Positions 32,275 to 40,961 of a stretch of 64,000 bases of DNA are shown here, piece by piece. The translations under genes and the position numbers were made by a program. How positions within the stretch are numbered: position 1 is the first letter of the stretch; each line of letters begins with the position of its first letter. The DNA lies in NCBI GenBank assembly GCA_035293985.1, contig DATGLS010000012.1:124001-188000 (forward strand). The letters run 5' to 3'. Origin of the DNA: JAVDCA01 sp035293985. GTDB lineage: Bacteria; Pseudomonadota; Alphaproteobacteria; Rhizobiales; Xanthobacteraceae. A model generated the notes under the pieces. The model was given only the letters and a program-made list of their open reading frames with translations, had not been told where the DNA came from and did no database searches.

Positions 32275-33429
32275 CTATTCGGCCGCGGCCGGCAGGGTAT
32301 GGGCGATCGCGTCAGGCGCGGCGGCGATCGGCGCGGGCGCGGCGCGCCTGGCGCGCAAGCGCGGCAGGACGTAGTCGCTGACGATGCCGGCGAGGCCGCC
32401 CGGAAACGCGAGCACGACGGCGATGAACAGGCCGCCCATGGCGAACAGCCACAGCTGGGGAAAGTCCTCGGAAAACATCGTCTTCGCCCAATTGACCGCG
32501 AGGGTGCCGAACACCGCGCCGACGATCGAGGTGCGCCCGCCGACCGCGCAGAAGATCACCATCTCGATCGACGGCACGATGCCGACGAAGGAGGGCGACA
32601 TGAACCCGATCTGCAGCGCGAACATCGCGCCGCCGATCGCGGCCAGCGCCGAGGCGAAGCAGAAGACGAAGATCTTGATGTTGGCGACGTCGTAGCCGGA
32701 GAAGCGCACCCGCTCCTCCTTGTCGCGCACCGCGACCAGGATGCGCCCGAGCTTGCTCATCGAGACGAAGCGCGCCACCAGCATCGAGACCAGCAAAAGG
32801 AGGCAGCAGACGAAATAGAGGATGTATTTCGCGTGGTCGGTGCGAATGTCCCAGCCGAGCAGGGTGCGCAGATCGGTGATTCCGTTGACGCCGCCGGTGT
32901 AGCCCTGACGGCCGATGATCAGGATGGTCAGCACCGAGGCGATCGCCTGGGTGATGATCGCGAAGTAGACGCCGCCGACGCGGCGCTTGAACATGGCGGC
33001 GCCGATGATGAAGGCGAACAGCGTCGGCACCACGATGACGGCGATCAGGCTGAAGGTGAGCGAGCGGAACGGCACCCAGAAGAACGGCAGCGACGTGAGC
33101 TGATTCCAGTCCATGAAGTCGGGGATGCCGGGCGTCGACTGGATTTTCGTATTGGCGACGCTCGAGGCCTCGAGCTTGAGGAAGGCCGCCATGCAGTAGC
33201 CGCCGAGCCCGAAGAACACGCCCTGGCCGAGGCTGAGGATGCCGGTCTTGCCCCAGCACAGCACGAGGCCGACGGCGACGAACGCGTAGGTGAGATACTT
33301 GCCGACGAGGTTGAGGCGGAAGATGTCGAGGGTCAGCGGCAGGACGATCAGGAGGATGGCGGCCAGCGCCAGGAAGCCGATGAGGTCGGGCGAGCCGAAG
33401 CGCGCGAGGGCGGTGTTGTTCTTGGACAT
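32275..33429 (-). CDS. urtC: Urea/amide ABC transporter permease UrtC
   Basis: A 384-residue inner-membrane permease of the LivM type with about ten hydrophobic segments. The conserved CWGKTGILSLGQGVFFGLGG and the cytoplasmic loop VAVRDKEERVRFSGYDVANI (contact with the ATPase) are present; the C-terminus ends in an alanine/arginine-rich tail. The start MSKNNTALARFGSPDLIGFL at 33429 is 5 bp after the urtB stop. Confidence 0.94.
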   Translation of the reverse strand: MSKNNTALARFGSPDLIGFLALAAILLIVLPLTLDIFRLNLVGKYLTYAFVAVGLVLCWGKTGILSLGQGVFFGLGGYCMAAFLKLEASSVANTKIQSTPGIPDFMDWNQLTSLPFFWVPFRSLTFSLIAVIVVPTLFAFIIGAAMFKRRVGGVYFAIITQAIASVLTILIIGRQGYTGGVNGITDLRTLLGWDIRTDHAKYILYFVCCLLLLVSMLVARFVSMSKLGRILVAVRDKEERVRFSGYDVANIKIFVFCFASALAAIGGAMFALQIGFMSPSFVGIVPSIEMVIFCAVGGRTSIVGAVFGTLAVNWAKTMFSEDFPQLWLFAMGGLFIAVVLAFPGGLAGIVSDYVLPRLRARRAAPAPIAAAPDAIAHTLPAAAE

Positions 33430-33434
33430 TGGCG

Positions 33435-34361
33435 TCACCTTCTGACCTTGAGGACGAACAGTCCCTGCGGGCGCAGCATGAGCAGGCCGATGACGATGAG
33501 CAGGGTGATCACTTGCGCCATCGATCCGGTGGAGAAGAACTCGAGCGTCGAGCGCGACTGCGAGATGGTGAGCGCCGACGCGATGGTGCCGAGCAGGCTC
33601 TGCGCGCCGCCGAACACGACGACCAGGAAGGTATCGACGATATAGAGCTGCCCGGCGGTCGGATTGGTCGAGCCGATCATCGTGAAGGCGGAGCCGGCGA
33701 CGCCGGCGATGCCGCAGCCGAGCCCGAAGGTGAGGCGGTCGATGCGCCGGGTGTCGATGCCGACGGCGCCGCTCATGATGCGGTTCGCCACCACGGCGCG
33801 CACTTGCAGGCCCCAGCGCGAGCGATACATCAGGAGTGCCACGATGCCCGTGATGATGAAGGTCAGCGCCATCACGAACAGGCCGTTGATCTGCACCTGG
33901 ATCGCATCGGTGACGTTGAGCGAGCCCATCATCCACTGCGGCAGCTCGACGCCGACCTCGCGCGCCCCGAAGATCGAGCGGAACGACTGCTGCATGATCA
34001 GGCTCAGGCCCCAGGTCGCGAGCAGCGTGTCGAGCGGGCGGGCATAGAGGTGGCGGATCAGCAGCCATTCGGCGGCGATCCCGGCCGCGCCGGCGACGAC
34101 GAAGGCGATCGCCATCGCGACGAAGAAATAGCCGGCATAGAAGTGCGGCAGATGAGCCTGGAAGAGATGCGAGGTGAGGAACGTCATGTAGGCGCCGAGG
34201 ATCATGAACTCGCCGTGCGCCATGTTGATCACGCCCATCTGGCCGAAGATGATCGCGAGCCCGAGCGCCATCAGCACGAACACCGAGAACAGGATCAGTC
34301 CGGCGAATCCCTGCATGGCCAGGATCGACATCAGGTCGCCAAACGAATAGTCGCCGAACAT
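33435..34361 (-). CDS. urtB: Urea/amide ABC transporter permease UrtB
   Basis: A 308-residue LivH-type permease with eight or so membrane segments, starting MFGDYSFGDLMSILAMQGFA. Family markers are FGQMGVINMAHGEFMILGAY, RPLDTLLATWGLSLIMQQ and the TIASALTISQ region before the final helix LLIVIGLLMLRPQGLF. It is separated from urtA by 95 bp containing a G/C-rich possible hairpin around GGGGCGCCCC, which could lower expression of downstream genes relative to the binding protein. Confidence 0.95.
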   Translation of the reverse strand: MFGDYSFGDLMSILAMQGFAGLILFSVFVLMALGLAIIFGQMGVINMAHGEFMILGAYMTFLTSHLFQAHLPHFYAGYFFVAMAIAFVVAGAAGIAAEWLLIRHLYARPLDTLLATWGLSLIMQQSFRSIFGAREVGVELPQWMMGSLNVTDAIQVQINGLFVMALTFIITGIVALLMYRSRWGLQVRAVVANRIMSGAVGIDTRRIDRLTFGLGCGIAGVAGSAFTMIGSTNPTAGQLYIVDTFLVVVFGGAQSLLGTIASALTISQSRSTLEFFSTGSMAQVITLLIVIGLLMLRPQGLFVLKVRR

Positions 34362-34456
34362 CGGTTGCGTCCTCGGAGGAGAAGCGGTTGGGGAGAGCGG
34401 GGGCGCCCCGAAAGGACCGACGGAGGCGCCCGCCGCGCGCTACCAGTGGTGGGTGC

Positions 34457-35722
34457 TCACTGGTAACCCTTCGGGAACGGATTGGGCTCGACCAGGTCCG
34501 CGGTCTCGTAGATCACGTCATACTGACCGTCGGTGCGGGCGCGGCCGACGCGCGTCTTGCTCCACAAGTGGTGGTTCTCATGGATGCGCACGTAGCCTTC
34601 GGGCGCGCCCTTGAACTCGACGCCCGGCGAGGCGGCGGCGATCTTGTCGATGTCGAACGAGCCCGCCTTCTCGGCGGTGAGCTTCCACAGCCAGGGCCCG
34701 AGATAGGCGGCCTGCGTGACGTCGCCGATCACCGTCTTCTCGCCCCACATTTTCTTGAACGCCGGGACGAACTTCTTGTTGTTGGGGTTGTCGAGCGACT
34801 GGAAGTACTTCATGCAGGCGAAAGCGCCGGCGATGTTCTCGCCGCCGATGCCGTCGATCTCGTCCTCGGTGACCGAGATGGTCAGCAGCGTCTGCTTGGA
34901 GAGGTCGATGCCGGCAGCCTTGAGCTGCTTGTAGAATGCGACGTTCGAGCCGCCGACCACGATCGCGTAGATCACATCCGGCCGGGTGAGCTTGATCTTG
35001 TTGATGACCGAGTTGAACTGGGTGTGGCCGAGCGGGAAGTATTCCTCGCCGACGACCTTGCAGCCCTTGAGATGACCTTCGATGTGCTTGCGCGCGATCT
35101 TGTTGGAGGTGCGCGGCCAGATATAGTCGGAACCGATCAGGTAGAAGCTCTTCGAGCCCTTGGTCTTGTTGACCCAGTCGAGGCCGGCGATGATCTGCTG
35201 CGTCGCCTCCTGGCCGGTGTAGATGACGTTCTTCGACTGCTCGAGGCCTTCGTAGAACGTCGGATAGTAGAGCATGCCGTTGTACTGCTCGAACACCGGC
35301 AGCACCGCCTTGCGCGATGCCGAGGTCCAGCACCCCATCACGGCGGCGCATTTGTCGTTGACCAGGAGCTTCTTCGCCTTCTCGGCGAAGGTCGGCCAGT
35401 CGCTCGCGCCGTCTTCCTGGATGAACTTGATCTTGCGGCCGAGCACGCCGCCTTCCTCGTTGATCTGGGAGATCGCGAGCTTCTCGGCCTCGACCGACCC
35501 CGTCTCCGAGATCGCCATGGTGCCGGTGACCGAATGCAGGATGCCGACCGTCACCTCGGTGTCGGTGACGGCGAGGCCGGTGGTATTGACCTTCGCGGTC
35601 GGCGGCGCGTCGGCGAAGGCCCGTCCCGATAGCAGTGCGCCGGCGCCGAATGCGCTCGCGCCGGCCAGCAACTGGCGGCGAGTGAGGTTGAGAAAGTCGG
35701 TCGTTCGTTTCTTGGATGACAT
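34457..35722 (-). CDS. urtA: Urea/amide ABC transporter substrate-binding protein UrtA
   Basis: A 421-residue periplasmic binding protein with a Tat signal (NLTRRQLLAGASAFGAGALL, cut after GRAFA). Mature sequence fits the UrtA/FmdD family: VTVGILHSVTGTMAISETGS, LAISQINEEGGVLGRKIKFI, SASRKAVLPVFEQYNGMLYY and GQEATQQIIAGLDWV. UrtA binds urea; the close relative FmdD binds short-chain amides. With formamidase in the operon and no urease gene in the window, an amide ligand is the likelier choice. It is the first gene of the operon, divergent from a permease-like histidine kinase. Confidence 0.95.
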   Translation of the reverse strand: MSSKKRTTDFLNLTRRQLLAGASAFGAGALLSGRAFADAPPTAKVNTTGLAVTDTEVTVGILHSVTGTMAISETGSVEAEKLAISQINEEGGVLGRKIKFIQEDGASDWPTFAEKAKKLLVNDKCAAVMGCWTSASRKAVLPVFEQYNGMLYYPTFYEGLEQSKNVIYTGQEATQQIIAGLDWVNKTKGSKSFYLIGSDYIWPRTSNKIARKHIEGHLKGCKVVGEEYFPLGHTQFNSVINKIKLTRPDVIYAIVVGGSNVAFYKQLKAAGIDLSKQTLLTISVTEDEIDGIGGENIAGAFACMKYFQSLDNPNNKKFVPAFKKMWGEKTVIGDVTQAAYLGPWLWKLTAEKAGSFDIDKIAAASPGVEFKGAPEGYVRIHENHHLWSKTRVGRARTDGQYDVIYETADLVEPNPFPKGYQ

Positions 35723-35814
35723 GACGCCTCGATCCGTCCCGGCGGGTTAAGTCTGCGAAGCGAGCGAGACTCGCTCCCGGCCCCGACTATCGGATCGATT
35801 TGCTGCGATGCAGC

Positions 35815-35855
35815 ATACGTCGTTTGACGTATATGCGTACGGCGGATGACGTACG
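35815..35855. promoter_or_regulatory. Tandem palindromes between urtA and the histidine kinase
   Basis: ATACGTC-GTTT-GACGTAT (35815-35832) is a perfect 7-bp inverted repeat; next to it CGTACG occurs twice (35836-35841 and 35850-35855), 14 bp apart. Together they form a stretch rich in ACGT cores in the divergent promoter region, a likely binding site for a regulator such as the LuxR-type response regulator encoded downstream. Confidence 0.55.
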
Positions 35856-35856
35856 A

Positions 35857-35881
35857 ATATCCCTGCAGCACAAGGGGATAT
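35857..35881. promoter_or_regulatory. Inverted repeat ATATCCC...GGGATAT
   Basis: Perfect 7-bp arms with an 11-bp spacer, directly beside the ACGT-rich palindromes. The remaining bases of the 358-bp gap (35723-36080) show no gene I can support. Confidence 0.45.
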
Positions 35882-36080
35882 GAATCATGTCGCAGGGGCC
35901 GGATCGTCCCCGCCGGTGCCCTTTTTTGCACCGCACACTGCCGCGATTTTGCTCATCCGCCTCGCCCGCGGCGCGGATAAACTCCCCGCATAACGGCCCG
36001 GTTCGCGTTTCAGGGAGGACTTTCCGATCAGGTGACGCCCGGAGCGGACCGAGCGGATTAGCGCGGCTGCAGAGGCGTCG

Positions 36081-39000
36081 ATGACGGCACAACAGCGAAT
36101 CGTCCGGGTCCGGCGCAGCTACAATCAGTGGGTCGCCAATCAGACCCTCGAGGACTACGCGCTGCGCTTCACGGCGAAGAGCGCGCGCAAATGGTCGAAT
36201 TTGCGCGTTGCCAATACCGCAATCGGCGCCGTCTCGTTTCTCGCGTTGGAAGCAAGCGGCGGCTCGATCACGGTCAATTACGGCTTCGTCAACGCCGGCA
36301 TCGCGATCGCGGTGGTCGGCGCACTCATCTTCCTGACGAGCCTGCCAATCGCGCGCTACGCCTCGACCTATGGCGTCGATATCGACCTGCTCACCCGCGG
36401 CGCCGGCTTCGGTTACATCGGCTCGACCATCACGTCGCTGATCTACGCCTCCTTCACCTTCATCTTCTTCGCCATCGAGGCGGCGATCATGTCGCTCGCC
36501 CTGGAGATGTGGTTCGCCGTCCCGCTATTCGTCGGCTATGTGGTGAGCTCACTCGTTGTCATCCCGCTGGTGACGCATGGCATCACCTTCATCAGCCGGC
36601 TGCAATTGTGGACGCAGCCGATCTGGATCGCCCTTCATCTCCTGCCGTTCGGTTTTATTGCCCTGGTCGATCCCGCCTCGTTCTCGCGCTGGACGCAGTT
36701 CGATGGGCTTAGCGGTGCGCGCGGCCAATCCTTCGACATCATCTTGTTCGGCACCGCCGCGACCGTGGTGTTCTCGCTCGTCGCGCAGATCGGCGAGCAG
36801 GTCGACTTCCTGCGCTTTCTCCCGGCGCGCGCCGGGCGCGGCCGATGGCGCTGGTGGCTCGCCAACCTCTCGGCCGGCCCGGGCTGGATCGTGCCCGGCG
36901 TGCTCAAGCTGCTCGCCGGCTCGTTCCTTGCTTATCTGGCGGTCGAGCACACGGTGCCGCTCGCGAAGGCAGTCGAGCCGACCCAGATGTACCGCATCGC
37001 CTTCCGGTACGTATTCGCGTCGCCGGGCGTCGCGCTCGGCTTCACGGGCGCATTCGTCATCATTTCGCAGATCAAGATCAACGTGACCAATGCGTATGCG
37101 GGCTCGATCGCCTGGTCGAACTTCTTTTCGCGGCTCACCCACAGCCATCCGGGCCGGGTCGTGTGGCTCGTGTTCAACGTCGCGATCGCACTGATGCTGA
37201 TGGAACTAGGCATCTTCAAGATGCTCGAGCACATCCTCGGCCTGTATTCAATCGTCGCGGTGTCGTGGGTGAGCGCGCTCGTTGCCGATCTCGTCATCAA
37301 CAAGCCGCTGGGCTTGAGCCCGCAGGACATCGAGTTCAAGCGTGCGCACCTTTACGACATCAACCCGGTCGGGGTCGGCGCCATGTCGATCGCGACCATC
37401 GCGGGCCTCCTCGCGAGCTCCGGCGCGCTCGGCGCCGTCGCGCAATCGCTCGCCGCCTTCGTCGCGGCCGGCGCGGCCTTCGTGATCGCGCCTGCCATCG
37501 CTTATGCGACCCGCGGGCGCTTCTACATCGCGCGGGCGCCGCGGCGCGACTGGAGTGGCCAGGCCGTCATCCGCTGCGCCATCTGCGAGCACCATTTCGA
37601 GGCCGAGGACATGGCGCATTGCCCGGTCTATTCGGGCGCGATCTGCTCGCTGTGCTGCTCCCTCGAGGCGCGCTGCCGCGACGGCTGCAAGCCGCAGGCG
37701 CGCTTTTCCGAGCAGATGCTGGCGCTCGCGCGCCGTACGCTCCCCGAGGCGGCGACCCGCATGCTCAACACCGATATCGGGCACTACCTCGGCGTTCTGT
37801 CGCTGTTCGTGATCGTCATCGGCGCCGCGCTCGCGGTTGCCTGGCTGCAGGTCTCGCCCGCCGCCGAGATGGCGAAGGAGATCGTCAAGTCCGCGTTCTG
37901 GACCGTCTTCTTCATCCTCACCATCATTGCCGGCGTCATTGCCTGGCTGTTCGTGCTGGCGCAGAACAGCCGCAAGGTGGCGGAAGAGGAGACGCGGCGG
38001 CAGACCGACCTCCTGATGAACGAGATCGAAGCGCACAAGCGCACCGACGCCAAGCTGCAGCGCGCCAAGGAGGCGGCCGAAGCCGCCAGCACGGCGAAAA
38101 GCCGCCACGTGTTCGGGCTGAGCCATGAGCTGCGCACGCCGCTCAACGCCATTCTCGGTTATTCACAGCTGCTCGAACGCGACACGACCATCCCGCCGCG
38201 CCGCGTCGACGCCATCAAGGTGGTGCGCCGCAGCGCGGAGCATCTCTCCGGCCTGATCGACGGCCTGCTCGACATCTCCAAGATCGAGGCTGGACGCTTC
38301 CATCTCGATCGGGTCGAAATCCATACCGCCCAGTTCTTCGACCAGATGATCGACATGTTCCGCCTGCAGGCGGCGGCAAAGGGGCTCGAGTTTCGGCACG
38401 AGCCTGCTCCACGCATGCCGCCGGTGGTCTATGCCGATGAGAGCCGATTGCGGCAGATTCTGATCAACCTCCTCTCCAACGCCATCAAATTCACCGAGAG
38501 CGGTCACGTCACCTTCCGCGTCGGCTATCGCAACCAGGTCGCGACCTTCGCGATCGAGGATTCCGGTATCGGCATTGCGCCGGGCGACCTCGAGCGCATC
38601 TTCCTGCCGTTCGCGCGCGCACACGGCACGCGCGTGAAGGCGACCGGCACCGGCCTCGGCCTCACCATCACCAAGCTCCTGACCCAGGTGATGGGCGGCG
38701 ACATCACGGTCGCGAGCGAGCCCGGCAAGGGCACGCTGTTCACGGTCAAGCTCCTGCTGTCGGCCGTCGCCCGTCCGCGCGTCGCCTCGACCATGGAGGA
38801 GCGGGTGCGCGGCTATGTCGGGCCGCCGCAGACCGTGCTGATCGTCGACGACGACGAGGTGCAGCGCAATCTCGTCGGCGAGCTGCTCGGACCGCTCGGC
38901 TTCAACGTCGCGGCCGCGTCGGGCGGGCGCGAGTGCCTGGCGCTCGTCCCGCGGCTGCGGCCGAACCTGATCCTGCTCGATATCGCGATGCCCGACATGG

Positions 39001-39446
39001 ACGGCTGGCAGGTGGCGCAGCGCATCCGCGCCGCGCGCGAGCGCCCCGCCATCATGGTGCTGTCGGCGAACGCCATCGAGGCGGAGCGGCTTGCCGGCGC
39101 CGAGCGCCTGCACGACGACTACATGATGAAGCCCATCGACCTGCGCCAGCTGCTCAAGAAGATCCACGCGCTCCTCGACATCGAGTGGATATACGAGGAG
39201 GCGAAGCCGCAGCTCGCCGCCGAGCGCGGCGCACCAGGCGCTGTTCCGCCGGCTGCCGACATCGTCGAGCTGATCGGCCTCGGCGAGATCGGCCACGTGC
39301 GCCGCATTCACGAGAAGCTCAACGCCATCGTCGAGGCGGCGCCCGGCTGCGCCGGTCTTGTCGCCCAATTGCGCAGCCACGTGAAGGCATTCGACCTCAA
39401 GCGGTATGTCGCGACCCTGGAGGCTATACGGAACGGCCATGCCTAG
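36081..39446 (+). CDS. Hybrid histidine kinase with an NCS1 permease-like sensor
   Basis: A 1121-residue membrane protein in four parts. Residues about 1-490 resemble a whole nucleobase:cation symporter-1 permease of about 12 helices (WVANQTLEDYALRFTAKSAR, SGGSITVNYGFVNAGIAIAV, GVDIDLLTRGAGFGYIGSTI). A cysteine-rich segment follows at 499-541 (CAICEHHFEAEDMAHC, CSLCCSLEARCRDGC), then two more helices and a coiled coil. The kinase has the phospho-acceptor His682 in GLSHELRTPLNAILGYSQ, N-box LLSNAIKF and GTGLGLTI. A receiver domain at about 910-1030 has Asp967 in LLDIAMPDMDG. The C-terminal 90 residues are uncharacterised. A LuxR response regulator follows at once, and the amide transporter operon is divergent. 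Confidence 0.9.
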   Translation: MTAQQRIVRVRRSYNQWVANQTLEDYALRFTAKSARKWSNLRVANTAIGAVSFLALEASGGSITVNYGFVNAGIAIAVVGALIFLTSLPIARYASTYGVDIDLLTRGAGFGYIGSTITSLIYASFTFIFFAIEAAIMSLALEMWFAVPLFVGYVVSSLVVIPLVTHGITFISRLQLWTQPIWIALHLLPFGFIALVDPASFSRWTQFDGLSGARGQSFDIILFGTAATVVFSLVAQIGEQVDFLRFLPARAGRGRWRWWLANLSAGPGWIVPGVLKLLAGSFLAYLAVEHTVPLAKAVEPTQMYRIAFRYVFASPGVALGFTGAFVIISQIKINVTNAYAGSIAWSNFFSRLTHSHPGRVVWLVFNVAIALMLMELGIFKMLEHILGLYSIVAVSWVSALVADLVINKPLGLSPQDIEFKRAHLYDINPVGVGAMSIATIAGLLASSGALGAVAQSLAAFVAAGAAFVIAPAIAYATRGRFYIARAPRRDWSGQAVIRCAICEHHFEAEDMAHCPVYSGAICSLCCSLEARCRDGCKPQARFSEQMLALARRTLPEAATRMLNTDIGHYLGVLSLFVIVIGAALAVAWLQVSPAAEMAKEIVKSAFWTVFFILTIIAGVIAWLFVLAQNSRKVAEEETRRQTDLLMNEIEAHKRTDAKLQRAKEAAEAASTAKSRHVFGLSHELRTPLNAILGYSQLLERDTTIPPRRVDAIKVVRRSAEHLSGLIDGLLDISKIEAGRFHLDRVEIHTAQFFDQMIDMFRLQAAAKGLEFRHEPAPRMPPVVYADESRLRQILINLLSNAIKFTESGHVTFRVGYRNQVATFAIEDSGIGIAPGDLERIFLPFARAHGTRVKATGTGLGLTITKLLTQVMGGDITVASEPGKGTLFTVKLLLSAVARPRVASTMEERVRGYVGPPQTVLIVDDDEVQRNLVGELLGPLGFNVAAASGGRECLALVPRLRPNLILLDIAMPDMDGWQVAQRIRAARERPAIMVLSANAIEAERLAGAERLHDDYMMKPIDLRQLLKKIHALLDIEWIYEEAKPQLAAERGAPGAVPPAADIVELIGLGEIGHVRRIHEKLNAIVEAAPGCAGLVAQLRSHVKAFDLKRYVATLEAIRNGHA

Positions 39447-39456
39447 GAAGGAGTGC

Positions 39457-40368
39457 ATGAGCATCGTGCTGGTGGTCGACGATTCGCCCGGCACGCTCGG
39501 CGTCCTGACCGATGCAATCGAGGAGGCCGGCATGACGGTACTGGTGGCGCGCGAGGGCGACGATGCGCTCGCGATCGTCGAGAAGGTCACACCCGACGTG
39601 ATCCTGATGGACGCCGTGATGCCCGGCACCGACGGCTTCGAGACGTGCCGCCGCCTCAAGCAGAACAAGGCGCTCGCCCACGTGCCGATCATCTTCATGA
39701 CCGGGCTTTCCGACACCGACCACATCATCGAAGGGCTGGAGGCGGGCGGCGTCGACTACGTCACCAAACCGATCGTGCCGGGCGAGCTGCTCGCCCGCAT
39801 CCGCGTCCATCTCGCCAATGCGCGCATGGCGCACAGTGCCCGCGCCGCCCTCGACGTGTTCGGCCGCTTTCTGCTGGCCGCGAGCCTCGACGGCCGCATC
39901 CTGTGGTGCACGCCGCAGGCCGGCAAGCTGCTCGGCGCCGCCTTCGAGTCGTTCGACAGTGATGGATATGTGCTGCCGCGCGACGTGCGCGACTGGCTGG
40001 CGCAGTCCGCCGGCGTCGCCAAGGCCACCGTCACGCCGGCGATCGACGTCGCGCCGGACGCCTCGGCGATGGCGCTGCGCGTCGTCTATGTCGGCCAGGT
40101 CGGCCCCGACGAATATTTGCTGCGCCTCGTCGAGGGCGAGACGGAGGACGACCAGAGCGTCCTCAAGCAGAAGCTTGCGGTCACCGACCGGGAGGCCGAG
40201 GTGCTGTTGTGGATCGCGCGCGGCAAGTCGAACCGCGACATCGCCGAGATCCTGGATCTGAGCCCGCGCACCGTGAACAAGCATCTCGAGCAGATCTACG
40301 CCAAGCTCGGGGTGGAGAACCGTGCGTCAGCCGCCGCCCTCGCGGTGCGCACCATCGGAATTCGGTAG
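39457..40368 (+). CDS. LuxR/NarL-type response regulator
   Basis: A 303-residue two-component regulator. The receiver domain has Asp8/Asp9, the phosphorylation site Asp52 in ILMDAVMPGTDG and the lysine of YVTKP. A middle region (about 130-225) contains a small PAS-like part (DGRILWCTPQAGKLLG). The C-terminal helix-turn-helix is clear: LTDREAEVLLWIARGKSNRD-like VTDREAEVLLWIARGKSNRD, then DLSPRTVNKHLEQIYAKLGV. I start at ATG 39457 with AGGAAGGAG just before; ATG 39439 would overlap the kinase gene. It is the evident partner of the permease-like kinase. Confidence 0.92.
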   Translation: MSIVLVVDDSPGTLGVLTDAIEEAGMTVLVAREGDDALAIVEKVTPDVILMDAVMPGTDGFETCRRLKQNKALAHVPIIFMTGLSDTDHIIEGLEAGGVDYVTKPIVPGELLARIRVHLANARMAHSARAALDVFGRFLLAASLDGRILWCTPQAGKLLGAAFESFDSDGYVLPRDVRDWLAQSAGVAKATVTPAIDVAPDASAMALRVVYVGQVGPDEYLLRLVEGETEDDQSVLKQKLAVTDREAEVLLWIARGKSNRDIAEILDLSPRTVNKHLEQIYAKLGVENRASAAALAVRTIGIR

Positions 40369-40495
40369 TCGAAATTGTGGCGTTGCGGTCCCGACATGCG
40401 ATCGTTCTTCAATTCTTGTTGATCACGCTCCGGCGGTGCGCACCTGATGGCGAGCGCGTTGTTCATTGTCCACGCGAGCTGTCGAGGAGTGTGCA

Positions 40496-40915
40496 ATGTT
40501 CGCTATGTCTCTGCGACGGGTCGTCCTGTCGATGCCCCTGGTCCTGATCGCGACCGCCTCGGCGTGGGGCGCCAGACAGGCGACCGCGGACCGGTTCGAC
40601 GGGCGCTGGAGCGTCCTCATCATCACCGACTCCGGAAGCTGCGACCGCGCCTATCGTTACGGCGTCGAGATCAGTGGCGGGCACGTCTTCTACAACAGCG
40701 GTGCGGGCGGCCCCGACGTCTCGATATCGGGGCAGGTCGACCCGCGCGGGCGAGTTTCGGTCAGCGTGCGTTCCGGCGAGTCGGCCGCCTATGGCAGCGG
40801 GCGACTGTCCGGCGCGACCGGCGGGGGCACCTGGCAAGGCACCTCGCAGAGCTCGCGCTGCTCGGGCCGCTGGCAGGCCGAGCGCGAGGGCCAATCCACC
40901 GGCACGGCATACTGA
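40496..40915 (+). CDS. Small secreted protein of unknown function
   Basis: A 139-residue protein starting MFAMSLRRVVLSMPLVLIAT, with a Sec signal probably cut after the ASA/WGA region. The mature part is rich in glycine and serine: DRFDGRWSVLIITDSGSCDR, YGVEISGGHVFYNSGAGGPD, SGRLSGATGGGTWQG and a closing SSRCSGRW. Two cysteines may form one disulfide. I recognise it as a type of exported protein found in many Bradyrhizobium-like genomes, without known function. It stands alone downstream of the response regulator. Confidence 0.75.
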   Translation: MFAMSLRRVVLSMPLVLIATASAWGARQATADRFDGRWSVLIITDSGSCDRAYRYGVEISGGHVFYNSGAGGPDVSISGQVDPRGRVSVSVRSGESAAYGSGRLSGATGGGTWQGTSQSSRCSGRWQAEREGQSTGTAY

Positions 40916-40961
40916 CGCGGGGCGCAGTCACGCAAGGGACGTGAGGTGAGCGCGCGGGCAC

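Noticed and set aside
35887..36084. 65-codon frame in the urtA-kinase gap
   Set aside because: Arginine- and serine-rich product, overlaps the kinase start, and the region looks regulatory.
38163..39728. 521-codon antisense frame over the kinase and response regulator
   Set aside because: Covers conserved kinase and receiver domains on the opposite strand; product has no domain features.
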